Assembly: GCA_002425185.1 (NCBI GenBank)
Contig: DILT01000015.1
Coordinates: 1 to 64,000, forward strand
Direction of reading: 5' to 3'
Length of the DNA: 64,000 nucleotides
From: Flammeovirgaceae bacterium UBA5585
GTDB lineage: Bacteria > Bacteroidota > Bacteroidia > Cytophagales > Cyclobacteriaceae
The notes below the pieces were generated by a model. The model saw only the letters and a program-made list of their open reading frames with translations. It was not told the DNA's origin and searched no databases. Both the position numbers and the translations under genes were made by a program. Below, one piece after another: positions 52,216 to 61,248 of this stretch; position 1 is the first letter of the stretch; each line of letters opens with the position of its first letter.

Positions 52216-54120
52216 GTGTTCTCTAAAGTAATCCATAATCTTAAAATTTTACCACGCTGGGTCATTGTTGGTATTGACCTTGTTATACTTGCATTCTCCA
52301 CCTTACTTGCTTACTTACTGCGTTTTAATTTTTCATCTTCTGATTTAATCAAGAACGATTTTGAAGTAGGTGTTTTGGTTTACACGCTAAGTGGAGCAAT
52401 CGCAATTTTTATTACGGGAAGTTATAGAGGTATTATACGCTATACGGGTATTCAAGATGGTGTGCGGATATTCTATATGCTGCTCATTAATGTGGCATTG
52501 GTTTGTTTCACCAACCTGCTTTATCATTACAATGCGCACCATAACCTTATTCCTTATTCCGTAATTTTTATCAGTTTCCTTTCTTCTTTTCTCTTCCTTT
52601 TTAACTACAGGTTGTTGGTTAAGTATTTCTTTTCCTACTACAGAAATGCATTAAAAAAACGGAGTAATGTGTTGATCTATGGTGCTGGTCAATCGGGTAT
52701 GATAACCAAGCAGGTCATTGAGGCATCCTCAAATTTGCGCGTAGTAGGATTTTTAGAAGATGATACGAACAAGGCAGGAAAGGCGTTGGCCGGTTCGGAA
52801 ATTTATTTCAATCGCTCGAAATCCAATATTGAAGACTTATTGGTTTCACTGAATGTGGATGAGTTAGTAATTACGGTTAAAGATTTACCATACGATCGTA
52901 AATCGGAAATTGTTGACAGTTGTTTGCGCCATCAGGTTAAGATCAGAACAATTCCGCCTATTGAACGCTGGGTTAGAGGAGAGTTAAGCCTTAATCAAAT
53001 CAAGGATATCAACATTGAAGACCTGCTCGGTCGTGAAGCTATTCGTCTGTCCAATGAACACATCAGCCGCGAATTGGCAGGTAAAGTTATCGTTGTAACC
53101 GGGGCGGCCGGTTCTATCGGAAGAGAAATTGTATTTCAGGTTATTAACTACCGGCCCATTAAAGTTGTACTGATTGATCAAGGTGAATCGGCTTTGTATG
53201 AACTTGAACGCGACCTGAATGCCTCGGCATCGGGTGTAGCGATTTTTCCTTACCTTGCGGATATCACCAATCATGAACGCATTGACGCGATTTTTGAGGA
53301 GCATAAGCCGCATATTGTTTTTCATGCCGCTGCTTATAAGCACGTTCCGATGATGGAGGGTAATCCCTCCGAAGCGGTGTTGTGCAATATTTTAGGAACA
53401 AAGAACCTGGCGGACATTGCGGTTAAGCTTAACATAGAAAAGTTTGTGATGATTTCTACAGATAAAGCTGTAAACCCAACGAACGTAATGGGCTGCTCAA
53501 AGCGGATTGCAGAAATTTATGTTCAGGCGTTAAATAATCATCTTCACAAAACCGATAGCCGCCATACGTTATTTGTGACTACACGATTTGGTAATGTACT
53601 CGGATCAAATGGCTCTGTCATTCCATTGTTCAAAAAGCAAATTCAGGAGGGTGGACCAGTAACGGTAACCCATCCGGAAATTACACGCTATTTTATGACC
53701 ATTTCGGAAGCATGCCAGTTAGTGCTGGAAGCTGGTGCTATGGGAAAAGGAGGCGAAATTTTTATTTTTGATATGGGTCAGTCCATTAAGATTCTGGATC
53801 TCGCGAAGAAGATGATACAACTTTCGGGACTTGAACCTGATAAGGATGTTGAGATTGTATTTACGGGTCTGCGCGAAGGAGAGAAGCTCTATGAAGAATT
53901 ACTGGGGGATAAGGAGAACTCCTTAGCAACCCATCATCCTAAGATAATGAAGGCTCGCGTTTCTGAATATGCCTATTCGGATATTAACAACTATATAGAG
54001 TTGTTCTGGGATTTGTTAAATGACAGGAATGAACTGAAGATGGTTGCTTTAATGAAAGAGTTGGTTCCTGAATTCAAGAGCAACTACTCACGTTACGAAG
54101 TGCTGGATCGCCAGAAATAG
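52216..54120 (+). CDS. Membrane UDP-HexNAc 4,6-dehydratase (PglF/WbpM/CapD-like)
   Basis: A 634-residue protein from GTG 52216. Four membrane segments lie in residues 1-130, a CoA-binding-type Rossmann domain at about 150-260 (VLIYGAGQSGMITKQVI), and the SDR dehydratase domain from about 290 (VTGAAGSIGREIVFQV). HAAAYKHVPMMEGNP, MISTDKAVNPTNVMGCSKR (Ser-Met-Lys catalytic set in which Met replaces the usual Tyr) and FGNVLGSNGSVIPLF follow. Large enzymes of this type turn UDP-GlcNAc into UDP-4-keto-6-deoxy-HexNAc. It feeds the DegT aminotransferases and PglD-like acyltransferase. It ends two bases before the convergent next gene. Confidence 0.92.
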   Translation: MFSKVIHNLKILPRWVIVGIDLVILAFSTLLAYLLRFNFSSSDLIKNDFEVGVLVYTLSGAIAIFITGSYRGIIRYTGIQDGVRIFYMLLINVALVCFTNLLYHYNAHHNLIPYSVIFISFLSSFLFLFNYRLLVKYFFSYYRNALKKRSNVLIYGAGQSGMITKQVIEASSNLRVVGFLEDDTNKAGKALAGSEIYFNRSKSNIEDLLVSLNVDELVITVKDLPYDRKSEIVDSCLRHQVKIRTIPPIERWVRGELSLNQIKDINIEDLLGREAIRLSNEHISRELAGKVIVVTGAAGSIGREIVFQVINYRPIKVVLIDQGESALYELERDLNASASGVAIFPYLADITNHERIDAIFEEHKPHIVFHAAAYKHVPMMEGNPSEAVLCNILGTKNLADIAVKLNIEKFVMISTDKAVNPTNVMGCSKRIAEIYVQALNNHLHKTDSRHTLFVTTRFGNVLGSNGSVIPLFKKQIQEGGPVTVTHPEITRYFMTISEACQLVLEAGAMGKGGEIFIFDMGQSIKILDLAKKMIQLSGLEPDKDVEIVFTGLREGEKLYEELLGDKENSLATHHPKIMKARVSEYAYSDINNYIELFWDLLNDRNELKMVALMKELVPEFKSNYSRYEVLDRQK

Positions 54121-54122
54121 GA

Positions 54123-54986
54123 TTAACGTCTTCTTTTGTAGTAGGCTTTTCGCTTTGAGCGATAAAGCTTGCTGTTTGAATTCCAAAACACGTCATCCGG
54201 TATGTAGAATTCCAGCTTAGCCTGCAGGATCATATAACTATCGTTTTTATCCGGGTTCCCACGCTGTGTACCCGGTGCTACCTCAGGTAGGCCTAACTCT
54301 GGTCTACGATCAGAAAGAGCGGCTGCAATCGGGTCAGAAAACGCTGCAGACCCCAGGTGGACGGTACTGACGTCATCTAAGTAATCTGTGAACGTTAAGC
54401 GGAAAATCCCTTCGAAGACCAGGTTGGTAAAGGGGTTTAGCATAATGCGCGTGCCCAACCCGTACGGAATAACAAAATTGAATTTGCTATACTTAACGCC
54501 CTCCGTTTGAAGTGGTTGAAGGGCATACTTTTCTCCCTGGTATTCTGCTTTGGGGTTAGAGTATAACATTCCCACACCAGCGGTAGCATAAAAATTAAGT
54601 CGAGGGCGCTGATAATACCGTTGTCCATGAGGCGCAAGATTAATTGAGCCCATAGCGTTCAATTCAATATTATTAGACGTAAAAGAAAGATTTCTCCGAA
54701 CCCTGCTGGCATCATCAGCTTTGGCATCATTGCCTTCAATCTGAAACCAGGTTAAATCAGAGCGGATGCTGATGCGGTTATTAAGGAAATATTGCATGCC
54801 AATGTTTACGGCCGGTTTGGCATCCAGGTAATCACCGGGGTTGGCAAGTTCCCCGTAGTAGGTAGCTGTTCCTAGACCTAGAGAACCAATAACTGACCGT
54901 TCCCGTCTTACAGCATAAAAGCTTTGTGCGCCAAGCCATTCGGGTAAAAACAGGACTAATACCAACACCAAACGTAAAAATCTCAT
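54123..54986 (-). CDS. Outer-membrane beta-barrel protein, DUF6089-like
   Basis: About 287 residues from ATG at 54986; a start at 55007 would put MGYNVLD before the signal peptide. Signal peptide residues 1-21 (MRFLRLVLVLVLFLPEW, cleavage near GAQS). The mature part has alternating amphipathic strands (GSLGLGTATYYGELANPGDY, NIGMQYFLNNRISIRSDLTW, FVIPYGLGTRIMLNPFTNLV) and a basic C-terminus. The pattern matches the DUF6089 family of Bacteroidota outer-membrane barrels; function not known. The gene is convergent with the dehydratase gene. Confidence 0.75.
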   Translation of the reverse strand: MRFLRLVLVLVLFLPEWLGAQSFYAVRRERSVIGSLGLGTATYYGELANPGDYLDAKPAVNIGMQYFLNNRISIRSDLTWFQIEGNDAKADDASRVRRNLSFTSNNIELNAMGSINLAPHGQRYYQRPRLNFYATAGVGMLYSNPKAEYQGEKYALQPLQTEGVKYSKFNFVIPYGLGTRIMLNPFTNLVFEGIFRLTFTDYLDDVSTVHLGSAAFSDPIAAALSDRRPELGLPEVAPGTQRGNPDKNDSYMILQAKLEFYIPDDVFWNSNSKLYRSKRKAYYKRRR

Positions 54987-55050
54987 ATCAAGCACGTTAT
55001 ATCCCACTAAAGTAGTGATTTTAACCCTTTTTTAAAAATACAGCTATTTC

Positions 55051-56262
55051 TTACGCCAAAACCTCTTTTACCTTCATGGCGGCATCTTTAAGCACTATAG
55101 CTGAGTATACCTTAAGGCCTGACTGTTCAATGATTTTAGCCCCTTCTTCGGCATTGGTGCCCTGAAGGCGCACGATGATCGGAACGCTGATATTTCCAAT
55201 TTTCTTGTAGGCCTCTACCACACCATTCGCCACCCGATCGCACCGCACGATACCGCCAAAAATGTTGATGAGTATGGCCTTTACGTTAGGGTCTTTCAGA
55301 ATGATTCTGAATCCAGCTTCTACGGTTTCAGCATTGGCTCCACCACCCACATCCAGAAAGTTGGCCGGCTCACCACCCGAAAGTTTGATGATATCCATCG
55401 TAGCCATAGCCAATCCGGCTCCATTAACCATACAACCGACATTGCCATCAAGTTTAACGTAGTTAAGGCCAGCTTTACCAGCCTCCACCTCTAATGGATC
55501 TTCTTCCGTAAGATCGCGCAGTTCGGCCAGATCTTTATGTCGATACAGAGCGTTGTCATCCAGGTTTACTTTGGAGTCAACGGCTAATATTTTGTTGTCA
55601 GAAGTTTTAAGCAGGGGGTTGATTTCAAACATAGATGCATCTAACCCGATATAGGCATTATATAGGGATTGAATAAATTTTACGCCCTCTTTGAAGGCAT
55701 TGCCTTCCCAGCCCATTGCGAACGCTACTTTACGTGCCTGAAAGGCCTGCAGTCCTATGGTTGGATCAATCCATTCTTTAACAATCTTTTCAGGGTGTGT
55801 TTCAGCTACTTCTTCAATGTTAACGCCACCTTCGGTTGAAGCCATAATTACCGGAATACCCTTTGATCGATCGAGGAGAATGCTCATGTAATATTCTTTG
55901 GGGTCGGCTTCACCCGGGTAATACACATCTTCGGCAATCAATACCTTATTGACCACTTTACCATCAGGACCGGTTTGGTGGGTAACCAAGGTTCCGCCCA
56001 AAATGGCTTTCACTTTTTCGGGTACCTCAGCCAGGCTTTTAGCCAGTACAACTCCTTTTGAGCCGGTTTCCTTTATGACACCTTTTCCCCGTCCACCGGC
56101 ATGTATTTGTGATTTGATCACAAACCATTGTGTGCCTGTCTCCGCATGAAGTTCCTTGGCCGCCTGAAGCGCTGCCTCCGGATTATCGGCTACAATTCCA
56201 CGTTGAATCGCCACACCATATTTTCTGAGTATTTCCTTGCCCTGGTATTCGTGAATGTTCAT
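55051..56262 (-). CDS. sucC: Succinyl-CoA ligase (ADP-forming) subunit beta
   Basis: A 403-residue ATP-grasp enzyme of the citric-acid cycle. MNIHEYQGKEILRKYGV opening, KSQIHAGGRGKGVI, the PEKI and IDPTIGLQAFQARK blocks, FEINPLLKTSDNKILAVDSKVNLDDNAL (in parts) for the metal and nucleotide site, GLAMATMDIIKLSGGEPANF, and ILINIFGGIVRCDRVANG near the end. Normal family length. The sucD partner is not in the window. Confidence 0.97.
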   Translation of the reverse strand: MNIHEYQGKEILRKYGVAIQRGIVADNPEAALQAAKELHAETGTQWFVIKSQIHAGGRGKGVIKETGSKGVVLAKSLAEVPEKVKAILGGTLVTHQTGPDGKVVNKVLIAEDVYYPGEADPKEYYMSILLDRSKGIPVIMASTEGGVNIEEVAETHPEKIVKEWIDPTIGLQAFQARKVAFAMGWEGNAFKEGVKFIQSLYNAYIGLDASMFEINPLLKTSDNKILAVDSKVNLDDNALYRHKDLAELRDLTEEDPLEVEAGKAGLNYVKLDGNVGCMVNGAGLAMATMDIIKLSGGEPANFLDVGGGANAETVEAGFRIILKDPNVKAILINIFGGIVRCDRVANGVVEAYKKIGNISVPIIVRLQGTNAEEGAKIIEQSGLKVYSAIVLKDAAMKVKEVLA

Positions 56263-56320
56263 GAATTTTTATTTTGAGGCTAAACTACTTTATTTAACCT
56301 TTTAATTCAAAGAAATCTGT

Positions 56321-56992
56321 GTGAATACCCCGCTGGTTAAGGCTGTTGATATTGAAAAGTCCTACGGTTCGCTTAAGGTGCTGAAGGGTATTAATCTGGA
56401 GGTAAATACCGGGGAGATTGTTGCCATAGTAGGAGCTTCCGGGGCCGGTAAAAGTACACTGCTTCACATTATAGGAACACTGGATACACCCGATACCGGT
56501 AAGCTGATGCTCAAAGGATTGGATGTTTTTAGGTACTCCTCAAAAGACCTGGCTGCTTTCCGTAATAAGTCGATTGGTTTTGTATTTCAGTTTCACAATT
56601 TGTTGCCGGAATTTTCAGCATTGGAAAACGTAATGATACCGGGCTGGATTGCCGGGATAAGCAAGACAGACGTTACCAGACGGGCAACTGAATTATTAGA
56701 ATTGCTGGGGTTGGGCTCACGACTTGATCATAAACCATCGGAATTATCGGGCGGTGAGCAACAGCGAACAGCTGTCGCGAGGGCCCTGATCAATGATCCT
56801 GTATTAGTACTGGCAGATGAACCAAGCGGTAACCTGGATTCAAAAAATGCCCAGGAGTTGCATCAGTTGTTTTTCGATTTAAGAAAACAGCTTAATCAGA
56901 CTTTTATTATTGTAACGCACAATCAGGAGTTTGCGCGCATGGCCGACCGGACCATTGAAATCCGTGACGGAGTGGTGGTTTCTACAAGCTAA
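56321..56992 (+). CDS. lolD: ABC transporter ATP-binding protein, LolD-like
   Basis: A 223-residue ATPase from GTG 56321. Walker A GASGAGKST, Q-loop FVFQFHNLLPEFSALENVMIP (the LolD/MacB-type block), signature LSGGEQQRTAVARAL, Walker B VLVLADEPSGNLDS and H-loop VTHNQEF. LolD works with LolC/E permeases to release lipoproteins from the inner membrane; no permease lies next to it, so a role in another MacB-type exporter is possible. It ends two bases before a convergent small gene. Confidence 0.88.
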   Translation: MNTPLVKAVDIEKSYGSLKVLKGINLEVNTGEIVAIVGASGAGKSTLLHIIGTLDTPDTGKLMLKGLDVFRYSSKDLAAFRNKSIGFVFQFHNLLPEFSALENVMIPGWIAGISKTDVTRRATELLELLGLGSRLDHKPSELSGGEQQRTAVARALINDPVLVLADEPSGNLDSKNAQELHQLFFDLRKQLNQTFIIVTHNQEFARMADRTIEIRDGVVVSTS

Positions 56993-56994
56993 AG

Positions 56995-57150
56995 TCAGAT
57001 CTTCCTTCGCACATACTTATCCTGTGCTTTTTCACCATGTTTGGTGATTTTGTTGTGATGAGAATAAGCCGGGCAATGCGAGGTTTCAAAACTACAGGAT
57101 GATAGTACGATACAGGTTACTACGCTGAGCAGGAGGACGATTCGTTTCAT
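56995..57150 (-). CDS. Small lipoprotein, unknown function
   Basis: A 51-residue protein from ATG at 57150. A lipoprotein signal fills residues 1-19 (MKRIVLLLSVVTCIVL) with the lipobox LSSC, so the lipidated cysteine is at about 19. The short mature part has a Cys-Pro and a His-rich stretch (HCPAYSHHNKITKHGEK) and a very basic end. A -7-like box at 57182-57189 sets the transcript start near 57176, which rules out an upstream ATG at 57177. No family recognised. Confidence 0.55.
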   Translation of the reverse strand: MKRIVLLLSVVTCIVLSSCSFETSHCPAYSHHNKITKHGEKAQDKYVRRKI

Positions 57151-57181
57151 AAAGCCAATACTTTTGTTTGTTTTCATGTAG

Positions 57182-57189
57182 CAAAAGTA
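57182..57189 (-). promoter_or_regulatory. -7 promoter box for the small lipoprotein
   Basis: Read on the minus strand this is TACTTTTG, a perfect TAnnTTTG. No clear TTG is found at the right distance upstream, so it is only moderately supported. Confidence 0.4.
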
Positions 57190-57210
57190 TACGGCTGCAA
57201 GGCGCTGCTT

Positions 57211-57396
57211 TTAGTGATGTAGCGTTGATTCTATTTCATGTAAGAGCTGCCTATTAGAAGGTAAAAAATACTCCTTCACCCATTGTTTTTGTTCGTTTAC
57301 CGGTGAACTCTTACGGCTTACTTTACCCAGGTATACTCGGATTGGCTTACTATTTAACTTTTTTATTATGTAGTTAAATTGCTGATTAACAATATT
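57211..57396 (-). pseudogene. C-terminal gene fragment, possibly sulfotransferase-like
   Basis: The stretch 57178-57546 has no intact gene. On the minus strand, an open frame of about 61 codons without any ATG ends at TAA 57213-57211. It reads like a real protein end: KPIRVYLGKVSRKS, then QWVKEYFLPSNRQLLHEIE and STLHH. Helical W-x-x-E-Y-F-x-P-x-N-x-x-L endings occur in sulfotransferases (the acceptor-side C-terminus), so this may be the relic of one. A stop codon (57399-57397) closes it upstream. The rest of the region, 57400-57546, shows nothing recognisable. Confidence 0.35.
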
Positions 57397-57546
57397 TTAG
57401 ATTTATACGGAACTGCTTTAAATCAGTCATGATTTGGGATATTCTTACAAGAGAACTTTCATAACATGACAGTAACAGAAGTCTCCAAAAACAGTAAAAT
57501 TTTACCATTTTGAACCTGAAGTCCACATTGGGATTGACGGAGTGGG

Positions 57547-58872
57547 CTAAATTGAATGATGTAGAACCTCCTGGTTTGCCTCTTCCACCTCCATTAGTCC
57601 CGCATTATTGATGCTGGTAAGTCGAACGGTTTTCAGTTCATTGATCAGGATGGGGTCGTATTTGGCGGCTACCCGAATATAGTTTTCAGTAAATCCATGC
57701 ATCAAGCCGTTTTCAATGTCGTTTTCGAACAATACGGTAAACTCATTGCCGATATGTTCTTCATAGAATTTCCTTCGTTTCTTATCGGATAGAATATGGA
57801 GCATTTTGGAGCGTTCAGCCCGTTCTTTTAAGAATACCGCTCCGGGCAGGGTTGCCGCCAGGGTGTTGTTCCTTTCCGAGTAGGTAAACACATGCAGGTA
57901 GGAGATATCCAATTCATTCAGGAATTGATACGTTTCCAAAAAATCTTCATGGGTTTCTCCAGGAAAGCCGACTATCACATCAACCCCAATGCAACACTTG
58001 GGCATTACAGCTTTTATCTTCTCTACCCGGCTGGTATACAACTCGCGCTGGTAGCGCCTGCGCATCAATTTCAGAATCTTGTTGGAGCCTGATTGTAACG
58101 GGATATGAAAATGCGGTACAAAGCGGTTTGACGATGCAACAAATTCAATGATTTCGTCTGTTAACAAATTTGGTTCGATGGAAGATATCCGGAACCTTTC
58201 AATTCCTTCCACCCGGTCAAGTGCCTGAATTAAATCGGCAAATCGCTCTACCCGTTTTCCGTCTTGTATACCAAAGTCACCTGTATTTACACCGGTCAGT
58301 ACAATCTCTTTCACATTTGTTTGGGCAATTTCCCGGGCTGTTTTTACAATGTTTGAAATGCTGTCGCTGCGGCTGGACCCACGTGCCAGCGGTATGGTAC
58401 AAAAGGAGCAGGAGTAATCGCACCCATCCTGTACTTTCAGGAAGGTTCTGGTTCTGTCCTGCATCGAATAGGAGGTATTAAACGATTTTGCAGCCTCAAC
58501 TTCGGAAGCGTAAACTTCCGGCTGAGGCTTCCTGACGAACCCATCCAATAATTCAACCAACCTGAATTTTTCTGCAGCACCCAATACAGCATCAACCCCG
58601 GGAATTTCAGCGATTTCTTGTGGTTTTAGTTGGGCGTAGCAACCAATAATGGCTACGTAAGCTTCCGGAGAAATACCTCGTGCTTCACGCACAATCTTAT
58701 GACATTTTTTATCGGCATTCTCCGTTACGGAGCAGGTGTTGATAATGAATATATCCGGGGTGTCGGTAAAGTCTACCTTTTTATAGCCCTTTTGCTCGAA
58801 CATCCGGGAGATGGTTGAGGTCTCCGAATAGTTGAGCTTACAGCCCAGGGTATAAAATGCTACTTTTTTCAT
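57547..58872 (-). CDS. mtaB: tRNA (t6A37) C2-methylthiotransferase MtaB
   Basis: About 441 residues from ATG at 58872 (KKVAFYTLGCKLNYSET). An upstream ATG at 58899 would precede the promoter box and is rejected. N-terminal MTTase domain with cysteines in TLGCKLN, IINTCSVTENADKKC and IIGCYAQ for the auxiliary cluster; radical-SAM motif GCDYSCSFCTIPLARG (CxxxCxxC); GVDVIVGFPGETHEDF; C-terminal TRAM domain. It adds the ms2 group to t6A37 in tRNAs reading ANN codons. Confidence 0.94.
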   Translation of the reverse strand: MKKVAFYTLGCKLNYSETSTISRMFEQKGYKKVDFTDTPDIFIINTCSVTENADKKCHKIVREARGISPEAYVAIIGCYAQLKPQEIAEIPGVDAVLGAAEKFRLVELLDGFVRKPQPEVYASEVEAAKSFNTSYSMQDRTRTFLKVQDGCDYSCSFCTIPLARGSSRSDSISNIVKTAREIAQTNVKEIVLTGVNTGDFGIQDGKRVERFADLIQALDRVEGIERFRISSIEPNLLTDEIIEFVASSNRFVPHFHIPLQSGSNKILKLMRRRYQRELYTSRVEKIKAVMPKCCIGVDVIVGFPGETHEDFLETYQFLNELDISYLHVFTYSERNNTLAATLPGAVFLKERAERSKMLHILSDKKRRKFYEEHIGNEFTVLFENDIENGLMHGFTENYIRVAAKYDPILINELKTVRLTSINNAGLMEVEEANQEVLHHSI

Positions 58873-58883
58873 GTGTGAAGGTG

Positions 58884-58914
58884 CAAAGATAGCAAGCACC
58901 GTGGGCTGTTCAAA
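58884..58914 (-). promoter_or_regulatory. Promoter for mtaB
   Basis: On the minus strand: TTTG at 58914-58911, a 19-base spacer, then TATCTTTG at 58891-58884 (perfect TAnnTTTG). The transcript would begin around 58878, only about 5 bases before ATG 58872, so the mRNA is nearly leaderless. Confidence 0.65.
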
Positions 58915-58996
58915 TGGGTGGATTATTGAAAGCTTCCCAACAGAATCATTGTAAGTGCTGGTATGAGCTTGTTGAAGACGATTGTGTGGGTGGAAT

Positions 58997-59019
58997 CAGG
59001 TTTCGACAGGCTCAACCTG
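58997..59019. repeat. REP-like intergenic palindrome
   Basis: CAGGTT (58997-59002) and AACCTG (59014-59019) flank TCGACAGGCTC. The text TTTCGACAGGCTCAACCTGA is a sequence form I recall as a dispersed intergenic repeat in many bacteria. Only one copy was noticed here. Confidence 0.4.
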
Positions 59020-59045
59020 ACATGCTTTTATTCTTGCAATGGCCT

Positions 59046-59504
59046 TTAGTTAGCGGAAAGTATTCTCCTGTGATAATTTACCTGCCCGAGGTGGTAATTT
59101 AAATGCCCGGCCAAATGCATCAGGAAAAAAGTTGTTGTTACCGGGTAACCCCATACCTGAAGGGGATAGTCAGACCCCACTTGTTCAGGGTTGAAGTTTA
59201 AAAGAACATGCTTTACGGTTTGTCTGGTTTTTATGATTTCGTCCAGCAGTATATGTCTTGCAACATTGCGGGCCGCAAATTCTTCTTCACGGTTTCTTGC
59301 ATAACCATTCTGGCCTAAAACGGCACCAATAAAATGTTGAAGGTTGCCACAAAGGTGCAGGCACAATGTTCCGCCTGAATTTTTGATATCACTTTGTATT
59401 GTCCAAACGGATTCTTCCGAGGGGTATAGTTTGATTTCCTCTTCCAGTTTAGAAAGGTCGCGATCGAATAGCGTGATCAGCGAAGTGAGAAAACCTTCTT
59501 CCAT
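59046..59504 (-). CDS. DinB-like / DUF1572-type metal-binding protein
   Basis: A 152-residue four-helix-bundle protein of the DinB/YfiT superfamily. Metal-ligand candidates are the histidines in LCLHLCGNLQHFIG (helix 2) and FFLMHLAGHLNYHLGQVNYHRR (helix 4). The superfamily includes thiol transferases and proteins of unknown function. It begins 4 bases after the stop of the phosphoglucomutase gene, so it is cotranscribed with it. No specific substrate can be proposed. Confidence 0.8.
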   Translation of the reverse strand: MEEGFLTSLITLFDRDLSKLEEEIKLYPSEESVWTIQSDIKNSGGTLCLHLCGNLQHFIGAVLGQNGYARNREEEFAARNVARHILLDEIIKTRQTVKHVLLNFNPEQVGSDYPLQVWGYPVTTTFFLMHLAGHLNYHLGQVNYHRRILSAN

Positions 59505-59508
59505 AATT

Positions 59509-61239
59509 TTAAAGCGATACTAAATAATTCTCTATGTTTTTTATTTTTTCATCCAGGGACTGGTTTACCTGATCAAACTCTTTCCGGGAATTCAGTTTGG
59601 TGTTTACACTGATGTAGAACTTGATTTTAGGCTCCGTTCCGGATGGGCGCACGGAAATTTTAGTGCCATCTTCAAGATAAAACTGCAACACATCAGAATG
59701 GGGGAAATTAAGCGAAGTGGTTTTTCCTGTTTTTAGATTCTTTTCGTTTAGCGTACTGTAATCGAGCATTCGTTCAACCGATGTTCCAAGTATCGAAGCC
59801 GGTGGATTATTTCTGAACTTCTCCATCATAGCCTTAATTTCCTGTTCGCCCTGTTGTCCCTTTTTGGTGATGTTGATGAGGCCTTCTTTATAGAATCCAT
59901 GTTCAACATACATATCGATGAGCCAATCATACAGGGATTTGCCTTCCTCTGCGGCTGTGGCGGTCATTACAGCAAAGAATGCACAGGCGGATACAGCGTC
60001 TTTATCACGGATAAAATCGCCTACCATATACCCATAGCTTTCTTCACCGGCTGCAACAAACTTCTGCTTGCCTTCACGTTCACCCATCAGTTGAGCGATG
60101 TATTTGAAGCCGGTTAAGGTATTGTAGCAGTCTATACCATAATTTTTTGCAATAGTGTCGACTAATTCGGAGGTAACTATCGTCTTGGCGATATAGGTAT
60201 TGGATCGATCCTGCAGGTTTTTCATGATGAACCACATCATTAAACTAAACGCCTGGTTTCCGTTCAGTAATACAAAATCACCTTGTTGGTTACGTACGCC
60301 AATACCGACACGGTCAGCATCGGGGTCGGTGGCCATAACCATGGTTGCGCCAACGGCTTTACCTTTTTCAATTACCATTTCCATGGCTGATCGTTCCTCC
60401 GGATTAGGCGACTTAACGGTTGGGAAATTGCCATCCGCTTTAGCTTGTTCCTCCACTACATGGACATTGGTGAATCCTATTCTGCGCAGGCATTCCGGAA
60501 CCATGGTTGAACCGGTTCCGTGCAATCCGGAGAATACAATGGGTATAGAATGATGTTTTTTGATTATTTCTCTTTTTGGAATTACCCGCAAAACTTCTGT
60601 GTAATAGGCTTCCTCCACATCAGGAGATATGGTGTGAATTCTGGATGGATCACCCTTAAACTTAACAGCCTCAAATGATGTAATGGCGTTTACTTCCTTG
60701 ATGATATTTTTATCATGAGGCGGCACAACCTGTGCGCCATCACTCCAATAGGCTTTATACCCATTGTATTCTTTTGGATTGTGCGAAGCGGTAACGACAA
60801 TACCGGAATCACATTTCAAATAACGGATGGCATAGGAGAGAAGCGGGGTAGGGCGCAAGGCTGGAAAGACATGAACTTCAATGCCATTGGCCGAAAAGAC
60901 ATCGGCAATTATTTGTGAAAAGTATGAACTGTTATTGCGGCAATCGTATGCAATAGCAACCTTAATTAGTTTTCCAGGGAAAGCCTTTAATAAATAGTTA
61001 CTAAGCCCTTGCGTAGCTACGCCTACGGTGTATTTATTCATGCAGTTTGAGCCTGCACCCATAATGCCCCGTAAACCTCCAGTCCCGAATTCAAGATCTT
61101 TATAAAAATTGTCAATCAGTTCTTTCGGATCAGGACTATCAAGCAGACTTTGAATTTGTTGCTTCGTTTCGGCATCAATAACAGGGCTATTCAGCCATTG
61201 TTTTACTTTTAATTTAACTTGATCGTGTATGTTAGGCAT
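59509..61239 (-). CDS. Phosphoglucomutase/phosphomannomutase (alpha-D-phosphohexomutase)
   Basis: A 576-residue phosphohexomutase. GTGGLRGIMGAG near residue 52, the phosphoserine loop GIVVTASHNPKEYNGYK, the metal loop ATDPDADRVGIG, the sugar loop GEESYGYMVGDFIRDKDAV, and the phosphate-binding RPSGTEPKIKFYI at the C-terminus. It interconverts hexose 1- and 6-phosphates and thus connects central metabolism with sugar-nucleotide supply for the polysaccharide cluster. Its start lies 9 bases after the PIN toxin gene on the same strand. Confidence 0.92.
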   Translation of the reverse strand: MPNIHDQVKLKVKQWLNSPVIDAETKQQIQSLLDSPDPKELIDNFYKDLEFGTGGLRGIMGAGSNCMNKYTVGVATQGLSNYLLKAFPGKLIKVAIAYDCRNNSSYFSQIIADVFSANGIEVHVFPALRPTPLLSYAIRYLKCDSGIVVTASHNPKEYNGYKAYWSDGAQVVPPHDKNIIKEVNAITSFEAVKFKGDPSRIHTISPDVEEAYYTEVLRVIPKREIIKKHHSIPIVFSGLHGTGSTMVPECLRRIGFTNVHVVEEQAKADGNFPTVKSPNPEERSAMEMVIEKGKAVGATMVMATDPDADRVGIGVRNQQGDFVLLNGNQAFSLMMWFIMKNLQDRSNTYIAKTIVTSELVDTIAKNYGIDCYNTLTGFKYIAQLMGEREGKQKFVAAGEESYGYMVGDFIRDKDAVSACAFFAVMTATAAEEGKSLYDWLIDMYVEHGFYKEGLINITKKGQQGEQEIKAMMEKFRNNPPASILGTSVERMLDYSTLNEKNLKTGKTTSLNFPHSDVLQFYLEDGTKISVRPSGTEPKIKFYISVNTKLNSRKEFDQVNQSLDEKIKNIENYLVSL

Positions 61240-61248
61240 TTATATATT

